A stretch of 64,000 nucleotides of DNA from an uncultured Prevotellaceae bacterium (GCA_902762325.1 CACWNV010000002.1:1-64000); one strand, 5' to 3'. Shown: positions 7,828 through 18,145, counted from the stretch's first letter. The notes: generated by a model not told the origin, from the sequence alone. A program made the numbers and translations.

Positions 7828-9243
7828 TCAGAACTGGAAATAGATAAAATTCCCCGATGTCAATGCACCAAACAACAGGATATAAGATATCAGTCCCACA
7901 ACCGCTGCGTATCTGACAGCGACATACTTCGAGTGCATATATCTCAAGCCAATGCCGAACCGTTCCCTGACATCCTTGATAATCAGAAGAGCGATTCCCA
8001 CCATGCCATAGACGAAAATAGCCATGTCGACAAACAGAGGACCTCTGTCGCAAAAGATCTTCACGATGATAGTAAACGCATCAGAAATATCATTGGCCCT
8101 GAAGAATATCCAGGCAAAAGCAACAGCAACAAAACAGCTGAATGTCCCTAACACACGCGACCACCACACATCATACTTTGGCGCATAGACGAATTTCCTG
8201 AACATGTTGCTACCGACTTGGTACATGGCATGTACCCCCCCCCACAGCAAAAACGTCCAGTTGGCACCATGCCAGATGCCACTCACCAGAAAAGTAATCG
8301 CCAGGTTCAACAAAAGCCTCGGGTAAGGGACGCGGTTGCCGCCAAGTGGAATGTACAAGTAATCCATGAACCAGGTTGACAGCGATATGTGCCACCTCTT
8401 CCAAAACTCCTTGATGTCCAGGGCGAAGTATGGCTGCCTGAAGTTGTCCATCAGCCGGTATCCCATGACCCTAGCTGCTCCGATCGCAATGCTTGAATAT
8501 CCTGCGAAGTCACAATATATCTGTATGGTAAAGAATAAAGTCGCCAATAACATGCTTGTACCATTGTGTTCCGGCACATTATTATAGACGGCATCCACAT
8601 ACGGACTCAGCACATCTGCCACGCACAGCTTCATGAAGTATCCCCAGACCATCAGCTTGAAGCCTTCGCGCACATTGTCTTCATCGAAGGCATGCTCCTC
8701 ATGGAACTGAGGCAGCAGGTTCTTTGCCCTTTCGATAGGCCCTGCTACTAGCTGGGGGAAGAAAGAGACGAAGAGAGCGTAGGTGAAGAAATTCCTTTCT
8801 GCCCTTATCGTTCCCCTGTACACGTCAATTGAGTAGCCGACGGCTTGAAACGTGTAAAAAGAGATTCCGACAGGCAACAACACATCCAGATTGGGAACAG
8901 GCCATCTAAGTCCGCAATAGGACATCAGACAGAAGAGACTCTCATTGACGAAGTTGAAGTACTTGAATGTGAACAGAATCCCGAAATTCAGAACCAAACC
9001 TGCCACAAGGAATGCCTGCTGGCGCTTTCTGGCACCTGCATGTTTTTCAACCAGCAGGCCGCAGACATAGGTCAGCACAGTAGATGTCAGTATCAACACA
9101 GCATAAATCGGTTGCCAGTTCATGTAGAAATAATAGCTTGCAACCAGCAGGAAAGGATTCCTGTATCTGTTCTTCCCCAATAGATAGTAGATGAAACATA
9201 CTATCGGGAAAAAGAGCAAGAACTCAAATGAATTAAATACCAT
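7828..9243 (-). CDS. MBOAT family O-acyltransferase (AlgI-like)
   Basis: A 471-residue polytopic membrane protein with ~10-11 hydrophobic segments. Family marks are VGISFYTFQAVGYSID (125-140), FFPQLVAGPIERA, FWKRWHISLSTW (280-291) and SGIWHGANWTFLLWGGVHAM, which carries the conserved histidines His325 and His338. It probably acetylates an exported polysaccharide together with the SGNH protein downstream. The codons for W334-G335-G336-V337 form an uninterrupted run of nine G on the coding strand (C9 at 8235-8243). A slip there would truncate the protein just before His338, making switching by slippage possible. Confidence 0.9.
   Translation of the reverse strand: MVFNSFEFLLFFPIVCFIYYLLGKNRYRNPFLLVASYYFYMNWQPIYAVLILTSTVLTYVCGLLVEKHAGARKRQQAFLVAGLVLNFGILFTFKYFNFVNESLFCLMSYCGLRWPVPNLDVLLPVGISFYTFQAVGYSIDVYRGTIRAERNFFTYALFVSFFPQLVAGPIERAKNLLPQFHEEHAFDEDNVREGFKLMVWGYFMKLCVADVLSPYVDAVYNNVPEHNGTSMLLATLFFTIQIYCDFAGYSSIAIGAARVMGYRLMDNFRQPYFALDIKEFWKRWHISLSTWFMDYLYIPLGGNRVPYPRLLLNLAITFLVSGIWHGANWTFLLWGGVHAMYQVGSNMFRKFVYAPKYDVWWSRVLGTFSCFVAVAFAWIFFRANDISDAFTIIVKIFCDRGPLFVDMAIFVYGMVGIALLIIKDVRERFGIGLRYMHSKYVAVRYAAVVGLISYILLFGALTSGNFIYFQF
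8235..8243. repeat. C9/G9 homopolymer inside the MBOAT coding region
   Basis: Nine consecutive C on the + strand (G9 in the coding sense), reading TGG GGG GGG GTA. Mononucleotide G tracts of this length are unusual in this sequence and are known sites of slipped-strand variation in other bacteria. Confidence 0.85.
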
Positions 9244-9284
9244 GTCAATAATCTGACTTCACAGTATTCACATGTCTTTCCCCT

Positions 9285-10145
9285 TTATTTCTCTTCAGGA
9301 GCCTTATCAATGAGTTCCATGAACTGGTCGAGTTTCGGAGTGATGATGATCTGAGTGCGGCGGTTACGCTGTTTGCCTACATCGGTGCCGTTGTCAGCAA
9401 TCGGGTTGTACTCGCCACGTCCACCGGCTGTCAGACGCTTCGGATCAACGCCATAACGGTTCTGCAAGTACTGCACTACACTACTGGCACGGAGACAAGA
9501 AAGGTCCCAGTTGTTACGGATGTTCTCACGACTGATGGGCACATTGTCGGTATTACCTTCAATCAGCACATCATAGTCTTTGTAATCCATAATGATCTTT
9601 GCAATCTTTGACAAGGTCTCCTCAGCACGGTCGTTAATCTCGTAAGAACCGCTCCGATAGAGCATGTTGTCTGCCAGAGAGATATACACCACGCCTTTGA
9701 GCACCTGAACATCCACTTCCTTGAGTTCTTCTTTAGAAAGCGAACGGGTCAGATTGTTCGTGAGCACCATGTTCAGAGAGTCGCTTTTACTCTTCACCTC
9801 CACAAGATGACGGATATACTGGTTAGACTCGTTGATCTGGTCAACCAGCTTGTCAATTGAGATATTGTTCTGGCTGGCATTGGCAACGCTCTTGTCGAGA
9901 GTTCTCTGCAAGCGAGTATAAGCACGTTTCTGTTCCTCGAGTAAACTCTTTTGAGAAGCGAGCTGCTCCTCAAGACTCGTGATACGAGCCTGCGAACCTG
10001 CCAGTTGTTCCTTTGCAGTCAGATAATTATTTGTAAGCTCACGGTTTTCGTTCTGGCAGTTCACCAGGTCCTTTTTGCTGGCACAGCTTGATATCACCAT
10101 CAGGAAAGCCACTGCCAATGTCATCGTTAATGCTGATTTATTCAT
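9285..10145 (-). CDS. OmpA-family lipoprotein
   Basis: 286 residues. The lipoprotein signal peptide ends MVISSCAS with Cys21 as the lipidated residue. A long coiled coil (~30-115, repeating LASQKSLLEEQKRAYTRLQR) is followed by the OmpA C-terminal peptidoglycan-binding domain (~155-280) with LIEGNTDNVP and GKQRNRRTQIII. The Asp and Arg of these two motifs are the usual diaminopimelate contacts. Expected role: an envelope anchor between outer membrane and peptidoglycan. A CAAAAATA motif at 10200-10207 could be its -7 box read on the minus strand. Confidence 0.88.
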   Translation of the reverse strand: MNKSALTMTLAVAFLMVISSCASKKDLVNCQNENRELTNNYLTAKEQLAGSQARITSLEEQLASQKSLLEEQKRAYTRLQRTLDKSVANASQNNISIDKLVDQINESNQYIRHLVEVKSKSDSLNMVLTNNLTRSLSKEELKEVDVQVLKGVVYISLADNMLYRSGSYEINDRAEETLSKIAKIIMDYKDYDVLIEGNTDNVPISRENIRNNWDLSCLRASSVVQYLQNRYGVDPKRLTAGGRGEYNPIADNGTDVGKQRNRRTQIIITPKLDQFMELIDKAPEEK

Positions 10146-10348
10146 CTTCTTCTTATTTAAGTTACTAATTGATTTGTCTGTTCACTACTTAAAGTACGCC
10201 AAAAATACACCTTTATTTTATATTATGACGTTTAAACGGTAGAAATGTCAAAAACTTTATTGTATTTTAACGTGCATTCAGATTAATAGTAAAAGGAAAC
10301 ACACCCTTTTTTCCCAATTAACATTAAATTGCATTAATTTCACAGTCT

Positions 10349-10383
10349 TTTGGTCATTCATCGGAAAAAAAGTAGTATTTTTG
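10349..10383 (+). promoter_or_regulatory. Possible gyrA promoter
   Basis: TATTTTTG at 10376-10383 fits the Bacteroidota -7 box TAnnTTTG, with TTTG at 10349-10352. The 23-bp spacing is longer than the usual 19-20 bp, so this is a moderate call. Confidence 0.45.
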
Positions 10384-10469
10384 TACGTTGAAATAAAGGC
10401 AAAAATCGCTTAGAACGAAAATAAACGGCCTTCTCGACGAATATTCATTAAAAACAGATACTAATTTCA

Positions 10470-13079
10470 ATGGACGAAAATCAGACTTTCGAACAAGACA
10501 GAATCATTAAAATCAACATCGAGGAAGAGATGAAGTCATCCTACATCGACTATTCTATGTCGGTGATAGTGGCTCGTGCGCTTCCTGATGTACGCGACGG
10601 TTTCAAGCCAGTACACCGTCGTATTCTCTACGGAATGTTAGGTATAGGCAACACGAGTTCAAATCCCTATAAGAAATGTGCCCGCGTTGTAGGTGAGGTG
10701 CTGGGTAAATACCATCCACACGGCGACTCATCTGTCTATGGAGCACTTGTCCGCATGGGTCAGGAATGGAACATGCGCTATTGCCTCGTCGACGGACAAG
10801 GAAACTTCGGTTCAGTTGACGGCGACTCTCCTGCTGCCATGCGATACACTGAATGTCGTCTCTCCAAGATGGGCGAACACATCATGGACGACCTGGAGAA
10901 GGACACGGTGGACATGATGAACAACTTTGACGACTCGCTCACTGAGCCGACCGTCATGCCGACAAAGATTCCGAATCTGCTGGTGAACGGTGGAAACGGT
11001 ATTGCCGTTGGTATGGCCACCAACATCCCCACACACAATCTGGGTGAGGTGATTGACGGATGCTGTGCCTACATCGACAATCCCGACATTGACACTGAAG
11101 GACTGATGAAGTATATTCCCGCCCCCGACTTCCCCACTGGAGCCTACATCTATGGTCTGCAGGGTGTGAAAGATGCCTACGAGACCGGACGCGGACGCAT
11201 CATCATGCGTGCCAAGGCAGAAATCGAGAGCGATGAGAGCCACGATAAGATTGTCATTACAGAAATCCCTTACGGAGTCAACAAGCAGCAGCTCATTGAG
11301 TACATCGCCGAGCTGGTGAAGGAAGGAAAGCTGGAGGGTATCTCCAATGCCAACGACGAGACAGGCCGTCAGGGTATGCGCATCGTCGTTGACGTGAAAC
11401 GTGATGCCAATGCGAACGTCATTCTGAACAAGCTGTTCAAGATGACAGCGCTCCAAAGTTCATTCTCCGTCAACAACATTGCTCTGGTGAACGGGCGCCC
11501 ACGTCTGCTTTCATTGAAGGAATGTGTGCACTACTTTGTAGAACACCGTCATGATGTAACCATCCGTCGTACCAAATACGACCTGAGAAAAGCGCAGGAA
11601 CGTGCCCACATCCTCGAAGGTCTGATTATTGCCGTTAATAATATTGATGAGGTAGTACATATCATCCGCAACTCGAAGACCCCGACGGATGCCCAGCGCA
11701 ACCTTGAAACACGCTTCAACCTCGATGAGTTGCAGTCGAAGGCTATCGTTGACATGCGTCTGGCACAGCTCACCGGTCTGCGCGTCGACCAGCTCCATCA
11801 GGAGTATGACGACCTGATGAAACTGATTGCCGACTTACAGGAGATTCTCGACAATCCCGAGCGTTGCAAGCAGGTGATGAAGGACGAGCTGATGGAAGTG
11901 AAACTGAAGTATGGAGATGCTCGTCGTACAGAGATCATTCCCGATGAGCATGAGTTCAATGCCGAAGACTTCTATCCCAACGACCCAGTGGTTATCACCG
12001 TCAGTCACCTGGGATATATCAAGCGTACTCCATTGAGCGAGTTCCGCGAGCAGGCACGTGGTGGCGTCGGCTCGAAAGGTGCTTCATCCCGTGACAAGGA
12101 CTTCACCGAATACATCTATCCTGCCACCATGCACCAGACGCTACTCTTCTTCACAAAGAAGGGACGCTGCTACTGGCTGAAGTGCTACGACATACCCGAA
12201 GGCGACCGTACAGCCAAGGGACGTGCCATCCAGAATCTGCTGAACATCGACGCAGACGACTCTGTGAACAACATCTTGAGACTGAGAGGCAGAGGACTGG
12301 AGAACGAAGAGTTCATCAACAATCACTATATCGTCTTCTGTACGAAGAATGGAACGGTGAAGAAGACTTCGCTCGAAGCCTACTCTCGTCCGCGTACCAA
12401 CGGTGTCATTGCCATCAACATCGAAGAAGGAGATGAGGTGGTGGATGTACGACTGACAAATGGTCACAACGAACTGATTATCGCTGACAGAAACGGCCGT
12501 GCAGTCCGCTTCGACGAGCGCACCATCCGCACAATGGGACGTACTGCAACCGGTGTACGCGGAATGCGCCTTGATGAAGGCGACGATGCGGTAGTTGGCA
12601 TGATTGTTGTTAATGATGCTGATAAGGAGACCGTGATGGTTGTCAGTGAGAACGGATATGGCAAACGCTCACAAGTTGAAGACTACCGCAAGACCAACCG
12701 TGGCGGCAAGGGTGTGAAGACACTCAGCATTACCGACAAGACCGGACGTCTGGTAGCCATCAAGAATGTCACCGACGACAACGACCTGATGATTATCAAC
12801 AAGAGCGGTATCACCATCCGTCTGGCTGTTGCAGAATGTCGCGTCATGGGTCGTGCCACTCAGGGGGTACGTCTGATTAATCTAACGAAAAAGAACGATG
12901 TCATAGCTAGTGTGTGCAAAGTGATGAGTTCTGAGCTGGAGGCTACGGTCGAAGAAGAGAGCCGTGCACAATGGGCACAAAAGACCGAGCAGTTCAAGAG
13001 CGATGTCATTCCCGCTCGTCAGGCTGAGACGGAAGAACCTGAAGAAACTGAAGAAATTACCGAGACTGATAACGAATAA
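10470..13079 (+). CDS. gyrA: DNA gyrase subunit A
   Basis: 869 residues, the normal size. The N-terminal breakage-reunion domain (~1-500) has the catalytic Tyr126 in [10 protein letters not shown] and the quinolone region [17 protein letters not shown]. The C-terminal beta-pinwheel (~505-830) includes a GyrA-box-like [10 protein letters not shown] and ends in an acidic tail. With GyrB it introduces negative supercoils. I call GyrA rather than ParC because of the GyrA box and length. The residue matching E. coli Ser83 is Ser87; the one matching Asp87 is Gly91, which may simply be the lineage's normal residue. The first TPR gene starts 28 nt downstream. Confidence 0.95.
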   Translation: MDENQTFEQDRIIKINIEEEMKSSYIDYSMSVIVARALPDVRDGFKPVHRRILYGMLGIGNTSSNPYKKCARVVGEVLGKYHPHGDSSVYGALVRMGQEWNMRYCLVDGQGNFGSVDGDSPAAMRYTECRLSKMGEHIMDDLEKDTVDMMNNFDDSLTEPTVMPTKIPNLLVNGGNGIAVGMATNIPTHNLGEVIDGCCAYIDNPDIDTEGLMKYIPAPDFPTGAYIYGLQGVKDAYETGRGRIIMRAKAEIESDESHDKIVITEIPYGVNKQQLIEYIAELVKEGKLEGISNANDETGRQGMRIVVDVKRDANANVILNKLFKMTALQSSFSVNNIALVNGRPRLLSLKECVHYFVEHRHDVTIRRTKYDLRKAQERAHILEGLIIAVNNIDEVVHIIRNSKTPTDAQRNLETRFNLDELQSKAIVDMRLAQLTGLRVDQLHQEYDDLMKLIADLQEILDNPERCKQVMKDELMEVKLKYGDARRTEIIPDEHEFNAEDFYPNDPVVITVSHLGYIKRTPLSEFREQARGGVGSKGASSRDKDFTEYIYPATMHQTLLFFTKKGRCYWLKCYDIPEGDRTAKGRAIQNLLNIDADDSVNNILRLRGRGLENEEFINNHYIVFCTKNGTVKKTSLEAYSRPRTNGVIAINIEEGDEVVDVRLTNGHNELIIADRNGRAVRFDERTIRTMGRTATGVRGMRLDEGDDAVVGMIVVNDADKETVMVVSENGYGKRSQVEDYRKTNRGGKGVKTLSITDKTGRLVAIKNVTDDNDLMIINKSGITIRLAVAECRVMGRATQGVRLINLTKKNDVIASVCKVMSSELEATVEEESRAQWAQKTEQFKSDVIPARQAETEEPEETEEITETDNE

Positions 13080-13107
13080 TATTAACAATCTTTTATAAAC
13101 AAAGCTT

Positions 13108-14328
13108 ATGAAAAAATTAATGTTTTGCGCTTTGATGGTACTGGGTACCTCAACAGCTTTCGCTGGTGATAGCGATGCCTTGAAGGCTATTCTCAAGGCA
13201 AAGTCTTATGCTGATGCTGCCTCACTGGTAAAGTCAACAGTTGCTCAACTTGCTGACAATGCAGAAAAGGCAAAGGCCTACAATCACCTTGTAAATCTTG
13301 CCATGGAGAAATTCGACAAGGAGGGTGCCATCATCAGTCAGAACATGGCTGCAGAACTTGCTAAGAAAGAGAAAGAAGCATACGACACCCTTGGCTACTA
13401 TGATGCAGCTTACAATGCTCTTGCTAATGCAATAGAATGTGACAAGTACGACAACCTGCCCGATGCAAAAGGCAAGGTTAAGCCAAAGTTCCACGACAAC
13501 AATGCTCAGCGCATTGCCAACGCTCGTATCCAACTTGTCAATGCAGGTCAGACTGCAGCAGGAAAAGGCGACGAAGCAGGCGTTCTTAAGTATTGGGGAA
13601 TGTTCCTTGACACAGAAGACGCTCCGTTGCTGGCTGCCATCGACAAGAGCAGTGAAGCTTCTTACTTAGGACAGGTTGCCTATTATACAGCTCTCTATGC
13701 TAACCAGGCTAAGCAGACAGATCTCGCTTTGAAGTATCTTGACATCGCCATGAAGGATCCCGAGCAGGCTAAAGAGGCTCAGAGCCAGAAGTTTGCCATT
13801 GGTCAGGCTAACCTGAAGACAAAGGAAGACACCGTGAAGTTCGTTATGGAGCTGAAAGAGTTCTATGCTCAGAACTCTGACAACGAGGCTGCTTTCGGAA
13901 CACTCTGCAATCTCTATTCCGCCATGGGCGACAAGGACAGCGTCATGCAGCTGGTGAACGATCGTATCGCCAAAGACCCGAATAACCATACAGCATGGGC
14001 TCTGAAAGGTCAGAACGAGATGAACAATCTGGATTATGACAATGCCATTGCTTCGTTCAAGAAAGCTTGTGAGATTGATGGCACCAATCCTGTTGTGCTC
14101 ACCTATCTCGGCTTCTGCATGAACAGCAAGGCTGCAGGCATCGAGGGCAACATCCCGGCTCAGAAAGAACTCTATAAGGAGTCGATGACTTACCTTGAGA
14201 GAGCACGTGACATTGATCCTGACCGTCTGAAAGCCAACTGGGCTTATCCTCTGTACCAGTGCTACTATATCAACTATAGCGCTAACGACCCACGTACAAA
14301 GGAGATGGAAAGTCTTCTGAAGAAATAA
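13108..14328 (+). CDS. Secreted TPR-repeat protein (paralog 1)
   Basis: 406 residues with a signal peptide ending STAFAGD (~1-20). The mature protein is alpha-helical with TPR-like units, clearest near the C-terminus (NNHTAWALKGQNEMNNLDYD, then DPDRLKANWAYPLYQCYY). It is paralogous to the two following proteins: all three share a YDxLPDAKGK/KVKPKFHDNNAQR-like segment after ~110 residues and a final ARDIDPDR/ANWAYPLYQ segment. It follows gyrA by 28 nt and is followed by a strong hairpin terminator, so it may be read from gyrA or its own promoter. Function unknown; probably periplasmic scaffolding. Confidence 0.8.
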   Translation: MKKLMFCALMVLGTSTAFAGDSDALKAILKAKSYADAASLVKSTVAQLADNAEKAKAYNHLVNLAMEKFDKEGAIISQNMAAELAKKEKEAYDTLGYYDAAYNALANAIECDKYDNLPDAKGKVKPKFHDNNAQRIANARIQLVNAGQTAAGKGDEAGVLKYWGMFLDTEDAPLLAAIDKSSEASYLGQVAYYTALYANQAKQTDLALKYLDIAMKDPEQAKEAQSQKFAIGQANLKTKEDTVKFVMELKEFYAQNSDNEAAFGTLCNLYSAMGDKDSVMQLVNDRIAKDPNNHTAWALKGQNEMNNLDYDNAIASFKKACEIDGTNPVVLTYLGFCMNSKAAGIEGNIPAQKELYKESMTYLERARDIDPDRLKANWAYPLYQCYYINYSANDPRTKEMESLLKK

Positions 14329-14341
14329 ACTTATAATATCT

Positions 14342-14413
14342 GATTAACGTGTCGGCTGTCAGACGAACAAAGTTCGCCCAGTTTCTTTGAGCCGACACGT
14401 TAATCTGTTTTTT
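14342..14413 (+). terminator. Rho-independent terminator
   Basis: A perfect 16-bp stem, GATTAACGTGTCGGCT at 14342-14357 with its complement at 14390-14405, closed by a 32-nt loop and followed by TGTTTTTT. It sits just after the first TPR gene and separates it from the second. Confidence 0.85.
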
Positions 14414-14430
14414 ATGCAAGTCGGCTAATT

Positions 14431-15540
14431 ATGAAGAAAGCAATTCTTATCACACTAACACTTCTCATGGTCATCTCATCATGGGGAAAGGACAATACTG
14501 ACCAGAAGATTGCTGCTTCTATTGACCGGCAGATAGATGCTATTCTGGAACGGCTCCCCCATCTCCAGGATTCCACTAAATACTACAAGGCTCTGACCGA
14601 AGCCTTTAGAAGTGCATTAGTCTGCGACTATTACGATAGCAGACAGGATGAGAAAGGACGTGTAAAGCTGAAATACAGGGAAACAAACCAAGAACGGCTC
14701 ACTCCACTGCTGCCTTCCATCATCAGCGCTGCCATGTACGAGCATGCACACAGGTCAGACCAGGAAGCGCTCGGCATCCTGCAACTATACATTGAGTGCA
14801 GCACTTCGGCACTTTTCAAGGAAAAAGCAAAACAGGTGGGACAAGCAGCCTACTATGCCAGTCTGCTCGCCTATTCCTCGGAAGACTTCCGGACAGCCGA
14901 CCGCTATGCAGACATAGCACTCAACGACAATGACTATGCGAAACATGCTGCTGAGATTAAAGCTGAATGCATGAAGCATCGCATGGTGACTAAATTAGAC
15001 TCCACACGCTATTTGCTGACAATCATGGAACTTCATGAGAAAGACCCAGAAAACAAAACCTACTTCGGTATGCTGATGAAGCACCTCGGTTCGTCAGGTC
15101 ACTACATGGAAATAGGACGTCTTGCCCATGATGAAGTTGAAAAAGACCCGCATAACAAGCTGGCATGGGCTCTGCTCGGGGAAACAGAGATGAGGGCAAA
15201 GAAATGGGATGAGGCTATTAGGGCATACCAGCATGCAGCCGACATCGATGCCACCTACACAGAGGTACATTATAATATAGGTATATGCTATTCATATAAA
15301 GCTGTAGCACTCAAAGACAGCTTGCAGAAATCACACAAGAAACTCACCGCCAACGATTCAAAGAGAATCATTGCGGTGTTCAACTCCGCTAAAGAGCATC
15401 TGGAAAAGGCACGTCGCCTTGATCCGAAGCAGGAGGATGTTGAGTGGGCAGAACCGCTCTACCAAATCTACAACGTGCTGAACGAACAGGAAAAAGCAGA
15501 AAGCACGAAAAAGAAAATAAAGAAAACGACAACAGATTGA
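14431..15540 (+). CDS. Secreted TPR-repeat protein (paralog 2)
   Basis: 369 residues with an N-terminal signal peptide (~1-19, LLMVISSWGKD). It is helical with TPR units at ~230-350 (HNKLAWALLGETEMRAKKWD), a RQDEKGRVKLKYRETNQERL segment matching paralog 1, and a C-terminal ARRLDPKQEDVEWAEPLYQ. It lies 24 nt before the third paralog and right after a terminator, so it probably starts a transcript including paralog 3 and the helicase. Function unknown. Confidence 0.8.
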   Translation: MKKAILITLTLLMVISSWGKDNTDQKIAASIDRQIDAILERLPHLQDSTKYYKALTEAFRSALVCDYYDSRQDEKGRVKLKYRETNQERLTPLLPSIISAAMYEHAHRSDQEALGILQLYIECSTSALFKEKAKQVGQAAYYASLLAYSSEDFRTADRYADIALNDNDYAKHAAEIKAECMKHRMVTKLDSTRYLLTIMELHEKDPENKTYFGMLMKHLGSSGHYMEIGRLAHDEVEKDPHNKLAWALLGETEMRAKKWDEAIRAYQHAADIDATYTEVHYNIGICYSYKAVALKDSLQKSHKKLTANDSKRIIAVFNSAKEHLEKARRLDPKQEDVEWAEPLYQIYNVLNEQEKAESTKKKIKKTTTD

Positions 15541-15564
15541 TACAGGGATAAAGATTATATTCGA

Positions 15565-16770
15565 ATGAGATTATTATTCAACATCATACTGCTGCTTTTT
15601 ATAACGCTCAGTGCCAGTGCACAAAAGAAGGAAATAGCAGCAGCAAAGGACAACATAAAGAAAAACAGGAATCTGGAGCAGGCAGAACAGTCGATGAAGA
15701 AACTGCTCGAAGACTCGCTGAACAGATCAAATCTGCGGATATGGAACACGATGTATGATGCCATCTACAAACAGTACCTGCAAGGGAATGAGAAGCTCTA
15801 TCTCAAGCAGAAGTATGACACCACACAGCTTTTCAACATCCTTCACCGCATGTTCATTGTCGCTGAAGACATTGATTCCCTAAGTCTTATACCTGATAAG
15901 AAAGGGCGAAAAGAAGTTACTTTCCGCAAAAAACATGCAGAAACGCTGAACCTCTACAGACCGAATCTATTCAATGGAGGCCTCTTTTACATCCGCAAAC
16001 AGAAGTTTTCCGAAGCATATAAATTGCTGGACACCTATATCGACTGTATGAACCAGCCTCTGTTCAGCCAATATAATTACGGTGAGAAAGACCGTAGGAT
16101 TCCTGAAGCAGCTTACTGGGCTGTCTATTGCGGCTACAAGATGGGAGACCCGAAATCTACGCTTCATCATACGTACCTGGCATTAAAGGATACCGCTCAC
16201 TATTGTCTGATGTTGCAGTATCTCGCAGAAACATACAAACTGGAGAAAGACACAGCCCGTTATCTCGGAACACTGGGAGAGGGTTTCAAGAAGTTTCCAA
16301 AGTTTGATTTCTTCTTTCCTCGTCTGGTTCAGTATTATGGAGATGCAAAAGATTGGCAGAGAGTGCTGGACATGTCATGTGAAGGTTTAAGAAGTGACAG
16401 CACCAACACATTGTTCAAGCTGACAAAGTCTACCGCACTGCTTAATCTTGAAAGATATCAGGAGTCTATTGCCATCAGTGACAGTCTGATTGCCTTGGAC
16501 GACAGCATTGCAGGGGCATGGCTAAATGCAGGACTTTCCTACTTTAACATGGCTGTCAGCCTTGACAAATTGCTGCGGCAGAACAAGAAACAGAAACAGA
16601 AAATCATCCAATATTTCACCCAATCAATGCCTTATCTCGAGAAATACCGCGCTTTGGCTCCTGACCAGCAAAGCCGTTGGGCTCTCCCACTCTACACCAT
16701 CTATCTCTATCTCAACAAGGGAGAACAGTTCGACGAGATGGACAAGATTCTAAGAGGCATGAAACAATAA
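15565..16770 (+). CDS. Secreted TPR-like protein (paralog 3)
   Basis: 401 residues with a signal peptide ending LSASAQKKE. It shares the PDKKGRKEVTFRKKHAETL segment and the C-terminal YRALAPDQQSRWALPLYTIY segment with the two upstream paralogs but is more diverged. Its TPR-like helices lie at ~230-390. The stop codon is 1 nt before the helicase start, so the two are translationally close. Function unknown; the triplication suggests proteins of one envelope complex or divergence after duplication (inference). Confidence 0.78.
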   Translation: MRLLFNIILLLFITLSASAQKKEIAAAKDNIKKNRNLEQAEQSMKKLLEDSLNRSNLRIWNTMYDAIYKQYLQGNEKLYLKQKYDTTQLFNILHRMFIVAEDIDSLSLIPDKKGRKEVTFRKKHAETLNLYRPNLFNGGLFYIRKQKFSEAYKLLDTYIDCMNQPLFSQYNYGEKDRRIPEAAYWAVYCGYKMGDPKSTLHHTYLALKDTAHYCLMLQYLAETYKLEKDTARYLGTLGEGFKKFPKFDFFFPRLVQYYGDAKDWQRVLDMSCEGLRSDSTNTLFKLTKSTALLNLERYQESIAISDSLIALDDSIAGAWLNAGLSYFNMAVSLDKLLRQNKKQKQKIIQYFTQSMPYLEKYRALAPDQQSRWALPLYTIYLYLNKGEQFDEMDKILRGMKQ

Positions 16771-16771
16771 C

Positions 16772-18094
16772 ATGATGGAAACAGATAGAATATTAGAGAA
16801 ATTAGGTATCAGTGAGTTGAACGACATGCAGAAGGAAGCCACACAGGCTGTCCTCCGCACTAACAATGACGTGGTCATCCTGTCTCCAACAGGCTCAGGC
16901 AAGACATTGGCCTACCTGTTGCCTCTCGTTCAACTGATAGATGCCAGCGTTCCGACTGTTCAGGCAGTTGTCATCGTTCCCGGACGCGAACTGGCATTAC
17001 AGTCTGCAACGGTACTCAAAGACATGGGATGTGGACTGCGGGCTTGTGCATGCTATGGCGGTAGAGCTGCCATGGATGAGCATCGGGTGCTGCGACAAAT
17101 CCAGCCACATATCGTCTTTGCTACTCCCGGTCGTCTTCTTGACCATATCGAGAAGGAGAACATTCTGACAACGGGAATACGCTACCTTGTCATCGACGAA
17201 TTTGACAAGTGTCTGGAGATGGGATTCCTGAACGAAATGAATGCCATTATCAACAGACTCTCTAACGTACAGCGCCGCATACTGATATCCGCAACCGATG
17301 CCGAGTCTATCCCCCACTTTGTAAACATGGGGAGAACTACGCGGATGGATTACCTGATTGAGGAGGAACAGGTATCAGACAGGGTGAACGTCTATCAGGT
17401 CATCAGTCCGGTAAAAGACAAACTGGAGACTTTGCGCAACTTGCTTTGTGAACTCGGAGAAGAGAGCAGCATCGTCTTTCTGAATTACCGTGAGAGTGTT
17501 GAACGGGTAGCCGACTATCTGCAAGAACAGGGATTCACCCTGAGCTACTTCCACGGAGGACTGGAACAGCGACAACGTGAGGACGCACTGTACAAGTTCT
17601 CAAACGCATCGGCCAATGTCCTCGTCAGTACCGACCTTGCCAGCCGTGGACTCGACATACCGTCAATCAACAACATCATCCACTATCATCTGCCAGAATC
17701 AGAGCAAGGATATATCCATCGTGTCGGGCGTACGGCACGTTGGGACAAACTGGGAAAAACCTTCTTCATCCTCAATCAGGAAGAAAGCATCCCCGACTAT
17801 ATTGACGCTGAGCCAACCCTGCATACCATTCCGACAGACCTTCCTGCTCCTCCAAAGCCCAAGATGGTGACTTTGTACATTGGAAAAGGGAAAAAAGACA
17901 AACTCAGCAAAGGCGACATCGTGGGATTCCTTTGCAAGAAAGGTGGTCTGAAGGGGACGGAGATCGGAAGAATCAGTGTGGAAGACCGTTTCACATACGT
18001 TGCCATCGACCGTGCCCAATTACGTTCGGTGCTGCGCAATGTCCAGGGTGAGAAAATCAAAGGCGTGAAGACCATTATCGAAGAAGTGAGATAA
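16772..18094 (+). CDS. dbpA: DEAD-box RNA helicase, DbpA-like
   Basis: 440 residues. The RecA-1 domain (~1-205) has the Q motif LNDMQKEAT, Walker A SPTGSGKT (38-45), motif Ib TPGRLLDHI, motif II DEFD (142-145) instead of DEAD, and motif III SAT (173-175). The RecA-2 domain (~215-360) has STDLASRGLDIPSINNIIHY and the arginine-finger motif HRVGRTARW. The C-terminal DbpA-type RNA-binding domain (~365-440) has TLYIGKGKKDKLSKGDIVGF and RFTYVAIDR. DbpA proteins act in 50S ribosome assembly by binding 23S hairpin 92. The symbol follows the C-terminal domain; Met1 and Met2 are equally possible starts. A short hairpin (18146-18177) follows. Confidence 0.85.
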   Translation: MMETDRILEKLGISELNDMQKEATQAVLRTNNDVVILSPTGSGKTLAYLLPLVQLIDASVPTVQAVVIVPGRELALQSATVLKDMGCGLRACACYGGRAAMDEHRVLRQIQPHIVFATPGRLLDHIEKENILTTGIRYLVIDEFDKCLEMGFLNEMNAIINRLSNVQRRILISATDAESIPHFVNMGRTTRMDYLIEEEQVSDRVNVYQVISPVKDKLETLRNLLCELGEESSIVFLNYRESVERVADYLQEQGFTLSYFHGGLEQRQREDALYKFSNASANVLVSTDLASRGLDIPSINNIIHYHLPESEQGYIHRVGRTARWDKLGKTFFILNQEESIPDYIDAEPTLHTIPTDLPAPPKPKMVTLYIGKGKKDKLSKGDIVGFLCKKGGLKGTEIGRISVEDRFTYVAIDRAQLRSVLRNVQGEKIKGVKTIIEEVR

Positions 18095-18145
18095 CCGATA
18101 TTTCTTTAAATACTAAAAAAGGGATTTACATGGGAGAATAATTGT

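Noticed and set aside
10470..13079. parC instead of gyrA
   Set aside because: A GyrA-box-like motif and a full beta-pinwheel length favour GyrA.
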